DNA of 64,000 nucleotides from assembly GCA_902582875.1 (NCBI GenBank), contig CACHTV010000001.1, forward strand, positions 1 to 64,000. Direction: 5' to 3'. The translations under genes and the position numbers were made by a program. The notes under the pieces were generated by a model. It did no database searches. It had not been told where the DNA came from and saw nothing but the letters and a program-made list of their open reading frames with translations. This document shows, piece after piece, positions 43,739 through 54,504 of the stretch; position 1 is the stretch's first letter, and every line of letters begins with the position of its first letter. The DNA comes from an uncultured Pelagibacteraceae bacterium. Lineage in GTDB: Bacteria; Pseudomonadota; Alphaproteobacteria; Pelagibacterales; Pelagibacteraceae.

Positions 43739-44787
43739 TGACAAAAAAAAATGGTCCAAATATTGGACATAATAAAAAATCATTTTTAAATAACCCTATA
43801 GAGCACATTGATATTACTTCATTTGACTCCCGAAAAATAATTGAGGGGATGGGTAAAATGTCATTCACATCTAGAGATACAGCAAATGCTGCTAAAATTT
43901 ACAATGAGATGATATCAGATGAAAACTGCTCTATTTTTCTTACTATAGCTGGATCAACTTCTGCAGGAGGTTGTATGAAACTTTATTCTGATTTGATTAA
44001 ATATAATATGGTTGATGCAGTAGTAGCTACAGGAGCTTCTATAATTGATATGGATTTTTTTGAATCTTTAGGATTCAAACATTACCAAGGATCTCAATTC
44101 CAGGACGATACTGAACTTAGAAAAAATTATATTGATAGAATTTACGACACCTATATCGATGAAGAGGAGCTTCAAGCCTGCGATCAAGCTATTTGTGATG
44201 TCGCTAATTCTTTGCAGCCTAAAGCTTATACTTCAAGAGAATTTATTCTTGAGTTAGGCAAATTCTTAAAAAAAAATGCTAAAAAGCAAGGTTCATTAAT
44301 AGAGACGGCTTTTGATAATAATGTTCCTATTTTTTGCCCAGCTTTTACAGACAGTTCTGCTGGTTTTGGATTAGTTATGCATCAAGAACAAAATCCTGAT
44401 AAACACATAACAATCGACTCGATAAGAGAAATGAGAGAATTAACAGAAATTAAAATAAAATCTAAACAATCTGGTTTGGTAATGATAGGTGGAGGAGTGC
44501 CAAAAAATTTTGTACAAGATACTGTTGTTTGTGCTGATCTGATAGGTAAACAAGTTGACATGCATAAATATGCAATTCAAATCACAGTAGCAGACACTAG
44601 AGACGGTGCTTGTAGTAGCTCAACTTTAAAAGAGGCAAGCTCTTGGGGAAAAGTAGATGTAGCAAAGGAACAAATGGTTTTTGCAGAGGCAACTAGTGTT
44701 TTACCCTTGATTGCTAGTGACGTATACCATCGTGAAAATTGGAAGAATAGAAAAAAAAGAAATTTTTCTCAATTATTTAAGTCTTAA
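43738..44787 (+). CDS. Deoxyhypusine synthase-like protein (probable homospermidine/polyamine aminobutyltransferase)
   Basis: NAD-dependent aminobutyl-transfer enzyme family. Signatures include FLTIAGSTSAGGCMKLYSDLI, VVATGASIIDMDFFESLG, CPAFTDSSAGFG, MIGGGVPKNF and the active-site lysine in ASSWGKVDV, equivalent to Lys329 of human deoxyhypusine synthase. Bacteria lack the eIF5A substrate, so the bacterial homologs are thought to work on free polyamines; the operon with a decarboxylase and agmatinase supports that. TAATG overlaps occur at both ends. Confidence 0.88.
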   Translation: MTKKNGPNIGHNKKSFLNNPIEHIDITSFDSRKIIEGMGKMSFTSRDTANAAKIYNEMISDENCSIFLTIAGSTSAGGCMKLYSDLIKYNMVDAVVATGASIIDMDFFESLGFKHYQGSQFQDDTELRKNYIDRIYDTYIDEEELQACDQAICDVANSLQPKAYTSREFILELGKFLKKNAKKQGSLIETAFDNNVPIFCPAFTDSSAGFGLVMHQEQNPDKHITIDSIREMRELTEIKIKSKQSGLVMIGGGVPKNFVQDTVVCADLIGKQVDMHKYAIQITVADTRDGACSSSTLKEASSWGKVDVAKEQMVFAEATSVLPLIASDVYHRENWKNRKKRNFSQLFKS

Positions 44788-45668
44788 TGAACTATCTAAG
44801 TCAAAGAAAAGGTTTTCTTGGTTATGATGCAGCCAAAAAAAAAGATCATAAAGTAATTGTAGTTCCTTTTGGTTTAGAAAAAACTGTTAGTTATGGTGGA
44901 GGAACTAAAAATGGACCTAAAGAGATAATCAAGGCTTCTCATCAAGTTGAGCTATTTGATGAAGAGTTAGATAAAGAGCCTTATAAAGAAATTGGTATTA
45001 AAACTCTTAAGCCATTTTTAATAAAAAAAGAAATTAAGTCAGCATTAAATCAATTATCAAAAATTAATGAAAAAATTTTATCAAATAATAAACTTCCTAT
45101 AATTTTTGGAGGTGAACATTCTTTAACTGTAGGATCGATTAAACCTTTTGTTAAAAAATATGATGATATAATTTTACTTCATTTTGATGCTCATGCGGAT
45201 TTAAGAGAGAGTTATAAAGGAGAAAAATACTCTCATGCTTCTGCAATAAAGAGATGTTTAGATTTTAAAAATGTAAAAGTTGTCTCTTTTGGAATAAGAA
45301 ATTTATCTCAATCTGAAATGAACTTTTATAAAAACAACAAAGGCAGAATTGAGATTTTTTGGGCTAAAGACAAAAAAAATTGGGATTTAAGTCGCCTTAA
45401 AACTATTTTTAAAAAAAAAAATGTCTATATAACGTTTGATGTAGATGGTTTTGATGCAAGTATTATGCCCGCAACAGGTACTCCAGAACCAGGTGGATTG
45501 CTATGGGAGGATGTTCTGCCGATAATTAAAAATGTATGCCAAATTTCTAATATAGTGGGTGTCGATATTAATGAGTTAGCTCCTATAAGAAATTTTGACT
45601 CTTATAATTTTCTGGTAGCAAAATTAGCATACAAAATTTTATCTTATATATTTGAATTTAAACGTTAG
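44787..45668 (+). CDS. speB: Agmatinase-family ureohydrolase
   Basis: Binuclear Mn ureohydrolase of the arginase/agmatinase family. Metal ligands are visible in IFGGEHSLTVG, LLHFDAHADLRES and ITFDVDGFDASIMPATGTPEPGG. Length of 293 aa is normal. It would release urea from agmatine to give putrescine, but related enzymes cleave other guanidino compounds, so the substrate is an inference from operon context. The start overlaps the previous stop (TAATG) and its end overlaps regB by 11 nt. Confidence 0.87.
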   Translation: MNYLSQRKGFLGYDAAKKKDHKVIVVPFGLEKTVSYGGGTKNGPKEIIKASHQVELFDEELDKEPYKEIGIKTLKPFLIKKEIKSALNQLSKINEKILSNNKLPIIFGGEHSLTVGSIKPFVKKYDDIILLHFDAHADLRESYKGEKYSHASAIKRCLDFKNVKVVSFGIRNLSQSEMNFYKNNKGRIEIFWAKDKKNWDLSRLKTIFKKKNVYITFDVDGFDASIMPATGTPEPGGLLWEDVLPIIKNVCQISNIVGVDINELAPIRNFDSYNFLVAKLAYKILSYIFEFKR

Positions 45669-46947
45669 ATTTCAAATCTATTATTGCCCAGATAATATTT
45701 ACTGAAGCACCACCTAACTTTTTATCTTTTAAAAAAGATAAACGCGCTGACTTTCTTTCTAAAAGTGTTTTGCCAAGAAAAGTTCCTAATCCTGTGCCTG
45801 CATTTTTAACAACTGTTGTTGATTTGGATTTAATATAGGGTTCTCCAAGACTATCTATTATATCCTCTGGAAATCCAGGACCGTCATCGTTTATTGAAAC
45901 TTCTAAATTTTTAGAATTACTTATGATCTTTATTTCTATAGAGCTTTTAGCAAATTTTACAGCATTTCCGATAAAATTTCTTAACCCATAGATTAATTCA
46001 GGAGATCTTAGAAAATCAAATTTATTTTTGTCTGAATCTAAATTTAATATTAATCTTTTAGAAGAAGTTTCTTTAAAATATTGAATAACTTCATTAAGTA
46101 TGTCTTCCATTGTAGTTTTAGAGAAAAATTCATCCTCTTTTATTTGTTTATTTGAAATTTGTCTTAATATTTCTCCACATCTTTTGGTTTGACTAATCAA
46201 TAGTTCAATATCTTTTGAATGTTCATTATTTTTTCCTAATTCTTTTTTTAGCTCTGCAGCAACTACGTTTATAGTTGCTAAAGGAGTTCCTAAAGAATGG
46301 GCGGCCGCTGCGGCTTGACCACCTAAAGATTCTAATTCATATTCTTTTGCTATTACTTGTTGTAGTTTGTTTATTGCATCAGATCTTCTTTTGCTTTCAC
46401 CAGAAAATCTAATTCCAAAGTAACTTAAAAATATTAAACCAACGATAATTGCTAAAAAATATCCTGTTAAATAAAGTTTTGGAAAAGTAATAGAATGATC
46501 ATGTATTCCAGGTAAGGGATAATGAAAGATTGTTAACATAAATAAAAAGATAATAGTTAAAACCCCCAATATGATAGTTGTTCCCATACTTAAAAATGTC
46601 GATGAGACAATAGTTGGAATAATCATTAATATTGAGAAAGGGTTAGAAATCCCACCAGTTAAATATAGTAGAGACGTAAGTTGAATTAGATCATAAATTA
46701 AAAATATACTTGCATAAAAATCTTTTAAAAGAATAGACCTAATACCAAACTGTAAGTATATGTTTGTTAAAAAACCTAAAAATAAGATGAGAAGAGCAAT
46801 AAAAACTGGAAAATCTAACTTCAAATAAAAATAGACTAGATTAATTGCCGAGAATTGACCTATTATTGCTATCCATCTTAAAATTACTAAAGTTTTTTTG
46901 TCTAAATTAAGATTTTCTCTCAATCTAAAGAGAGTAGAAAAATTCAT
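45658..46947 (-). CDS. regB: Redox sensor histidine kinase RegB/PrrB
   Basis: Membrane kinase of the RegB family with about six N-terminal helices. YLTGGISNPFSILMIIPTI is the ubiquinone-binding loop signature, and LISQTKRCGEILRQIS carries the redox-active cysteine position. The H box AAAAAHSLGTPLATINVVA has serine after the phosphohistidine where glutamate is usual (HELGTP). ATPase motifs are GLRNFIGNAVKFA, NDDGPGFP and GTGLGTFLGKTLL. It is upstream of nothing related; its RegA partner is 3.3 kb away. Confidence 0.92.
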   Translation of the reverse strand: MNFSTLFRLRENLNLDKKTLVILRWIAIIGQFSAINLVYFYLKLDFPVFIALLILFLGFLTNIYLQFGIRSILLKDFYASIFLIYDLIQLTSLLYLTGGISNPFSILMIIPTIVSSTFLSMGTTIILGVLTIIFLFMLTIFHYPLPGIHDHSITFPKLYLTGYFLAIIVGLIFLSYFGIRFSGESKRRSDAINKLQQVIAKEYELESLGGQAAAAAHSLGTPLATINVVAAELKKELGKNNEHSKDIELLISQTKRCGEILRQISNKQIKEDEFFSKTTMEDILNEVIQYFKETSSKRLILNLDSDKNKFDFLRSPELIYGLRNFIGNAVKFAKSSIEIKIISNSKNLEVSINDDGPGFPEDIIDSLGEPYIKSKSTTVVKNAGTGLGTFLGKTLLERKSARLSFLKDKKLGGASVNIIWAIIDLKSNV

Positions 46948-46955
46948 TTTAAAAT

Positions 46956-49034
<2,079 letters not shown>

Positions 49035-49160
49035 TTAGATGATTGTTTATATCATTTTTTTAGATCAATAGAAAATGACTACAAACACTCATTGCTTAGA
49101 ATGATTTAATACCAATGCTTTTAGCTTAAAATAAAAAAAAATTTGTAAATTTATGCTAAA

Positions 49161-50276
49161 TTAGATTTTCATAGGCATAATAACGTAATAGCTGTTCCTA
49201 TCCGAGGCATCTTCAATTAAAACTGGCGAAACGGAGTCTTTTAAATTCATTTTTAAATTTTTATCTTCAACTTCAGAGGCAATATCAATAAGATATTTTG
49301 AATTAAAACTAATATTTAAGTCGCTCGAATTAAAATTAGCTTTTATAACTTCGTTACCTTCCCCAGAATTTGCACTATTTACAGAAAGTTGAATATTTTC
49401 TTTATTAATTGCAAGTTTTACACCTTCTTTCCTATCTAAAGAAACACTTGTTACTCTTTCAATAGAATTAATAAAATCTTTAGAAGGTACAATTAATGAC
49501 TTTTCGTTATTAGAGGGTACTACTTTTTTGTAATCAGGAAATTTTCCATCTATAACTTTTGAAATCAATTTAATATTTCCCAGTGTGAATTTAATTTTGT
49601 TTTCCATAGTTTGCATAGATAATTTCTCATTAGACTCTGTTAATAGCGAACAAAGTTGAAATACTGTTTTTCGTGGCAAAATTAAAGATGAAAAATTATC
49701 TGTATTTTCTATTTCAAGACTGCTGGATGACAATCTGTGACTATCTGTTGCGACTCCTGTTAAAAAATTTCTACCATGAGCCTCGGTTAAATGTAAAAAT
49801 ATTCCATTTAGATAATGTCTTGTATCGTCATTAGAAATAGCAATTTTAGTTTTATTCAAAAGTTTTAAAAATTTTTTGTTATTTAGTGGAATCTCTGAAC
49901 CCTCAAATTCATCTTGAAATGTTGGAAAGTTATCAGTCGGTAAGCAAAGTAAATTAAAATCTGAATTATCACTTTTTAAGCTTAACTTGTTTTCTGTTTT
50001 TAAATCAAAATTCAGTTCTGAATTTGAAGATATTTTTCTAAGAATATCATAAAGTATAGCCGCCGATGTAGTTGTGCTTCCTTCTTTGGTAATTCTAACT
50101 TCATTAATTTCATCATAAAAAACTATATCTAAATCAGTTGCTACTATAGATAATTTATTATCCTTTAGTTGTAATAGAACATTTGAAAGTATAGGTAGGG
50201 TATTTTTTTTTTCAACTACGCCTTGAACAAAATTTAATGATTTTAATAAAGTATCTCTTTTAACAATAAACTGCAT
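49161..50276 (-). CDS. dnaN: DNA polymerase III beta sliding clamp
   Basis: Ring-shaped processivity clamp. The start MQFIVKRDTLLKSLNFVQGVVEKKNTLPILSNVLL and the end SVSPVLIEDASDRNSYYVIMPMKI (PVLI...YVIMPMRL in the family) are diagnostic, with GVATDSHRLS in the middle domain. Length of 371 aa is typical. It lies 8 nt from dnaA in the conserved dnaA-dnaN order. Confidence 0.97.
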   Translation of the reverse strand: MQFIVKRDTLLKSLNFVQGVVEKKNTLPILSNVLLQLKDNKLSIVATDLDIVFYDEINEVRITKEGSTTTSAAILYDILRKISSNSELNFDLKTENKLSLKSDNSDFNLLCLPTDNFPTFQDEFEGSEIPLNNKKFLKLLNKTKIAISNDDTRHYLNGIFLHLTEAHGRNFLTGVATDSHRLSSSSLEIENTDNFSSLILPRKTVFQLCSLLTESNEKLSMQTMENKIKFTLGNIKLISKVIDGKFPDYKKVVPSNNEKSLIVPSKDFINSIERVTSVSLDRKEGVKLAINKENIQLSVNSANSGEGNEVIKANFNSSDLNISFNSKYLIDIASEVEDKNLKMNLKDSVSPVLIEDASDRNSYYVIMPMKI

Positions 50277-50284
50277 TTCTATTA

Positions 50285-51673
50285 CTATTCCAGTAAAAGA
50301 CTTTTAATCTGATTTATATTCTTTTTCATTTCGTCGTCTTGCTCGGATAGCCTCGTGATAGTTTTTACAGCATGTATCACTGTAGTATGGTCTCTATTTG
50401 CAAATCTTCTTCCTATCTCCGGAAGAGACCTGGTTGTCATTTTTTTTGAAAGAAACATCGCAATTTGTCTAGGTCTAGCTAACGGTCTTGAGCGTCTTTG
50501 AGAAAGCATCTCACTTAATGGAATATTAAAATAGTTTGATACAACATTCTGAATCTTATCTACTGTAATAACTTTAATTTGGCTAAATACATCCTTTAAT
50601 ATATTTTTAGTATCACTTATTGTTAAGATCTTATTATGCACCCTACTAAAAGCAATCACACGATTTAAAATGCCAATAAGTTCCCTTATGCTAGTTTTAG
50701 TTTCATTCGCAATATAATTAATTATATCATCACTTAGATTAATATTTTCCTTAAATTGATTTTCTATTTCTATAATTTTTTTCTTTATAATTTTTATTTT
50801 TAATTCTAAGTCAGGCGTATCTATATCAACAACCAGACCACCTGCTAATCGAGATTTAATTCTTTCTTGTACCCTATCTAGCTTCATAGGTGTCCTATCA
50901 GCAGATATAATAATCTGAGATCCTTTGTCCATAAGACTATTAAAGGTATGAAAAAATTCTTCCTGTAAACTTTCTTTTCCTCTTATAAATTGAATATCGT
51001 CAATAATAAAAACAGAGGATTTTCTGAAAAAATCTTTAAAATTTACCATATCATTTTTTTTTATAGATTTTATAAAATGATACATAAATCTTTCAGCAGA
51101 TATGAACATTACATTGTTTTCAGATTGAAGCTCAAGTCCAATGGCATTAAGAAGGTGCGTTTTTCCTAAGCCTACTCCGCCACAAATATATAAAGGATTA
51201 TACCGTGATATATGTTCGCATACTTTTTTTGAATAGGACAAAGCAATATCATTGCTTTTCCCTTGAATAAAATTATCAAAATTCAAATTAGGATTGAGCC
51301 TGTTATAATTTAATATTGAATCCTTAATCTCAGTAACTTTGTTTAATTCATCAATTTTAATCAAATCTGAAGAGTTCTTATTTTCTTCAATAATCTTAAA
51401 CTCAATTCTATTTAAGCTAAGCTTAAAGCTCTTAACCAGTTCTAAAATTTTATCTAAATACCTAGAAACAATCCAATCCCTAAAAAATCTAGTTGGAACA
51501 CCAAGAATTAAATAATCATTATATTCTTTAACTAAAGAAATTTTTTGTAACCAACTTGTATAAATTTCATTACCAAAAGTTTTACTGAAAGAGCTCTGTA
51601 TCTCATCCCAGTTTAATGTTTTTTCTTCTTCAGAAATATAAACGTTTTGTTTCTTTCTATTATTTTTATCCAT
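50285..51673 (-). CDS. dnaA: Chromosomal replication initiator DnaA
   Basis: AAA+ initiator of chromosome replication, 462 aa. Walker A is ICGGVGLGKTHLLNAIG, Walker B is SVFIIDDIQFIRGK, sensor and arginine-finger region follow, and domain IV has the DnaA-box-binding signature FANRDHTTVIHAVKTI. The N-terminal domain I (WLQKISLVKEYNDYLIL) is present. It is followed closely by dnaN and preceded by a 216-nt gap to rpsT. That gap has no convincing cluster of DnaA boxes. Confidence 0.97.
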   Translation of the reverse strand: MDKNNRKKQNVYISEEEKTLNWDEIQSSFSKTFGNEIYTSWLQKISLVKEYNDYLILGVPTRFFRDWIVSRYLDKILELVKSFKLSLNRIEFKIIEENKNSSDLIKIDELNKVTEIKDSILNYNRLNPNLNFDNFIQGKSNDIALSYSKKVCEHISRYNPLYICGGVGLGKTHLLNAIGLELQSENNVMFISAERFMYHFIKSIKKNDMVNFKDFFRKSSVFIIDDIQFIRGKESLQEEFFHTFNSLMDKGSQIIISADRTPMKLDRVQERIKSRLAGGLVVDIDTPDLELKIKIIKKKIIEIENQFKENINLSDDIINYIANETKTSIRELIGILNRVIAFSRVHNKILTISDTKNILKDVFSQIKVITVDKIQNVVSNYFNIPLSEMLSQRRSRPLARPRQIAMFLSKKMTTRSLPEIGRRFANRDHTTVIHAVKTITRLSEQDDEMKKNINQIKSLLLE

Positions 51674-51889
51674 GTAATTAATTCTTAAAGAAATTCCTTT
51701 AAACGCTTTTTGCTAATCTTTTGCAACTAGCCATAGGTTGTAATGAAAAAAAAACCGAGTCAGGTTGTATTCATGTCGTGATAGAAAAAATTTATTTTAC
51801 AACTTTAAAAAGAAACTATATTTGGATCTGTAAAACTAAATGTAGAATAATTTTGGGAAATTTATCAACTTGAAATTGTTAAATTAAAA

Positions 51890-52141
51890 TTAAATCTTTT
51901 TAGAAATTCTGGAAATTTTTCTTGCAGCAGTTTTTCTACTCATTACTCCAGATTTAGCAACCTGCATTAGAATTGATTGAAATTTTGAAAAAAATTTCTT
52001 AGCTTTTGCCTTATCTTTAGACTTAATTAATAAATCCATCTTTTTGACAGCATTTTTATACTTGCTTTTTCTTATTCTATTGATTTGAGTTTGTTTTTTT
52101 ACCCTTCTCACTCTTCTAATTGCTGATTTTGTATTTGGCAT
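51890..52141 (-). CDS. rpsT: 30S ribosomal protein S20
   Basis: Primary 16S-binding ribosomal protein, 83 aa. MPNTKSAIRRVRRVKKQTQINR at the start and KKFFSKFQSILMQVAKSGVMSRKTAARKISRI toward the end are characteristic. It is upstream of dnaA as in many alphaproteobacteria. A 22-codon ORF that matches the start of fpg ends only 5 nt before the ATG, so rpsT translation may be coupled to that leader. Confidence 0.96.
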   Translation of the reverse strand: MPNTKSAIRRVRRVKKQTQINRIRKSKYKNAVKKMDLLIKSKDKAKAKKFFSKFQSILMQVAKSGVMSRKTAARKISRISKKI

Positions 52142-52146
52142 AATTT

Positions 52147-52215
52147 TTAATCTGTATATATGTCAGTATTATCAGGGTCAACTTTATTATTTTCAACTTC
52201 AGGTAATTCTGGCAT
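52147..52215 (-). pseudogene. fpg: fpg/mutM relic: 22-codon ORF beginning MPELPEVE
   Basis: An ATG-started 22-codon ORF on the minus strand (not in the ORF track) begins MPELPEVE, the near-invariant N-terminus of formamidopyrimidine-DNA glycosylase including its catalytic Pro2 and Glu3; the remaining 14 residues are acidic, unrelated to Fpg, and stop. It lies exactly where fpg sits in many alphaproteobacteria, divergent from ubiE and upstream of rpsT. I read it as an fpg gene deleted down to its first eight codons, possibly retained as an rpsT leader peptide or because it overlaps ubiE control DNA. No Shine-Dalgarno is visible. Confidence 0.8.
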
Positions 52216-52226
52216 ATAACTTATTT

Positions 52227-52931
52227 ATGAAAAGTACTATACGAAATAAAGACAAGCTGGTTAATACTGTTTTTTCTAGGGTATACAAAAAGTATGACCT
52301 AATGAACGATATAGCATCTCTAGGCATTCATAGAATTTGGAAAAACAAATTAATAGATTGGATGAACCCGCAATTTAATGAGAGCCTTATAGATGTTGCT
52401 TCAGGCACTGGTGATATAGCCAAGCTTTTCTCGAAAAAAAATAATAATTCATCTCAAATTACTTGTGTTGAGCCTAATGATGAAATGTACTCTGTTGGTA
52501 AATCAAGTTTAAAGAGTTTCAAAAATATTAAATGGCACAAAGCTAAGGCGGAAAAACTACCATTCAAAAATGATACATATAATTTTTATACAATTAGTTA
52601 CGGTATAAGAAATGTTTCAGATATAAATTTATGTTTAAAAGAAGCATTAAGAGTTTTAAGGCCTGGTGGTCGTTTTATGTGTCTGGAATTTTCTAAAATA
52701 GATAATGAAATGATTGATCTTCTTTATCAAAAATACTCAAAAATTATACCTCTAGTGGGTAAATATATTGTAGGATCTTCAGAACCTTACGATTATTTAA
52801 TTAAGAGCATTAATTCATTTCATACTCAAGATGAGCTGAAAAATTTAATAAAGAATAATGGATTTTCTAATGTAGAATATAGAAACCTTTCTGGTGGTAT
52901 TTCTGCAATACATTCTGGATGGAAAATTTAG
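52227..52931 (+). CDS. ubiE: Ubiquinone/menaquinone C-methyltransferase UbiE
   Basis: SAM-dependent methyltransferase of quinone biosynthesis. Signatures are VFSRVYKKYDLMNDIASLGIHRIWK, LIDVASGTGDIAKLF (SAM motif I), ISYGIRNVSDI and RVLRPGGRFMCLEFSK. Length of 234 aa is normal. Only 11 nt separate its start from the start of the divergent fpg relic. ubiB begins on the base after its stop. Confidence 0.96.
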   Translation: MKSTIRNKDKLVNTVFSRVYKKYDLMNDIASLGIHRIWKNKLIDWMNPQFNESLIDVASGTGDIAKLFSKKNNNSSQITCVEPNDEMYSVGKSSLKSFKNIKWHKAKAEKLPFKNDTYNFYTISYGIRNVSDINLCLKEALRVLRPGGRFMCLEFSKIDNEMIDLLYQKYSKIIPLVGKYIVGSSEPYDYLIKSINSFHTQDELKNLIKNNGFSNVEYRNLSGGISAIHSGWKI

Positions 52932-54497
52932 ATGCTAAATAGAGTTTTTCAGTTATTTAAAATTGCAAGGAGACTATCTACTTCTGGAGCAATAGAAACA
53001 ATTAATCAGATATATACTTTACCATTTGTAATAAATACTTTTTTTAATTTAATTTCAATTGGATCAGAAAAAAAGGCATTAAATAATAAAAAACTTCCAG
53101 GAGAAAAACTTTGTATAGCGCTTGAAGGGATGGGCACTACTTTTATAAAACTTGGTCAATTCCTTGCAACTAGGCCAGATATAATCGGCGAAGATCTAGC
53201 AAAAAATTTAGAAAAACTTCAAGATAAGCTTCCAGCATTTGACACATATGAAGCAAAAAAAATTATTAGAAAAGAGGTTGGAGAGAGTCAATTTAAGAAT
53301 ATTTTAGAACTAAGCGAGCCTATAGCTGCAGCTTCTATCGCTCAAGTACATATAGCAAAAATTAAAAATGAAAATGAAAATAATCAGGTTGCGATTAAAA
53401 TCTTAAGACCAAATATAGAAAAATTATTTAATGAAGAGTTAGATGCTTTGATGTTATTTGCATATATAATTGAAAATACATTTTCAAAAGCAAAAAGGCT
53501 TAAACTAGTTGAGGTAATTTATTTGTTGCGTGAAATTACAAATGTTGAAATGGATTTAAGATTTGAAGCCGCTGCTGCAAATGAGTTATACGAAAATACA
53601 AAAAATGACAAAGGTTTTAATGTTCCAAAAATTTATTGGAATTATACCTCTAAAAAAGTTTTAACTCTCGACAAAGTTGATGGAATATCTATTCGAGAAC
53701 AAGAAAAACTTCAAGAAAATGGAATTGAATTAAAGATGTTAGCAGAAAACTTAATACAACACTTTTTAAGGCAAGCTATACGAGATGGTTTTTTTCATGG
53801 AGATATGCATCAAGGAAACTTATTTGTTGATGAGAAAGGAAATATTATACCTGTTGATTTTGGGATTATGGGCAGATTGGACAAAAACAATAGAAAATTT
53901 TTAGCAGAAATTTTATTCGGATTTATTCAAAGAGATTATGTAAAGGTTGCTGAAGTACACTTTAAAGCTGGTCTTGTTCCCCAGAATGCTTCTAAAGAAG
54001 AATTTGCTCAAGCATTAAGATCTGTTGGAGAACCAATCTTTGGACAAACAATTAAAGATATATCAGGAGGAAATTTATTAGCGCAACTTTTTGAAATCAC
54101 TGAAAAATTTAATATGCCAACACAAACACCTTTACTTCTATTACAGAAAACAATGGTTGTTGTAGAAGGTGTTTCAAGAAAATTATATCCTGAAACTAAC
54201 ATATGGGAAGTTTCTCGTCCTATTTTGGAGGATTGGATAAAAGATGTCAAAAGTCCTAAAGCCACTATAGACACTGCAATTCATACTTCCGCAGAGATAC
54301 TAAAAAGAATACCTGATTTTCCTGATCTAATGGATAAAGCTAATTATGCTCTTCAACTAATGGCAGAAGGAAAACTAAATTTAGGAACAAGAAGTGATAA
54401 AAATTTAGAGATAGAACAAATGAAATTAAAGAATTTCAGAAACAATTTGATTATCACTTTTTTTGGTATTGTAATTCTTGCTCTATTAGTATTTTAA
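52932..54497 (+). CDS. ubiB: Ubiquinone biosynthesis atypical kinase/ATPase UbiB
   Basis: Member of the ABC1/COQ8 family needed for ubiquinone synthesis. The KxGQ motif is TTFIKLGQFLATRPD, the alanine-rich loop is AAASIAQVH, and the catalytic and metal motifs are FFHGDMHQGNLFVDEKG and VDFGIMGRL. A C-terminal membrane helix (NNLIITFFGIVILALLVF) anchors it. Length of 521 aa is typical. It is coupled to ubiE. Confidence 0.96.
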   Translation: MLNRVFQLFKIARRLSTSGAIETINQIYTLPFVINTFFNLISIGSEKKALNNKKLPGEKLCIALEGMGTTFIKLGQFLATRPDIIGEDLAKNLEKLQDKLPAFDTYEAKKIIRKEVGESQFKNILELSEPIAAASIAQVHIAKIKNENENNQVAIKILRPNIEKLFNEELDALMLFAYIIENTFSKAKRLKLVEVIYLLREITNVEMDLRFEAAAANELYENTKNDKGFNVPKIYWNYTSKKVLTLDKVDGISIREQEKLQENGIELKMLAENLIQHFLRQAIRDGFFHGDMHQGNLFVDEKGNIIPVDFGIMGRLDKNNRKFLAEILFGFIQRDYVKVAEVHFKAGLVPQNASKEEFAQALRSVGEPIFGQTIKDISGGNLLAQLFEITEKFNMPTQTPLLLLQKTMVVVEGVSRKLYPETNIWEVSRPILEDWIKDVKSPKATIDTAIHTSAEILKRIPDFPDLMDKANYALQLMAEGKLNLGTRSDKNLEIEQMKLKNFRNNLIITFFGIVILALLVF

Positions 54498-54504
54498 TTG
54501 AGTA

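Noticed and set aside
51674-51889. Possible replication origin upstream of dnaA
   Set aside because: Only one poor DnaA-box-like site (TTATCAACT, two mismatches) and two AGGTTGTA repeats are visible. Without GC-skew over the genome no origin can be claimed.
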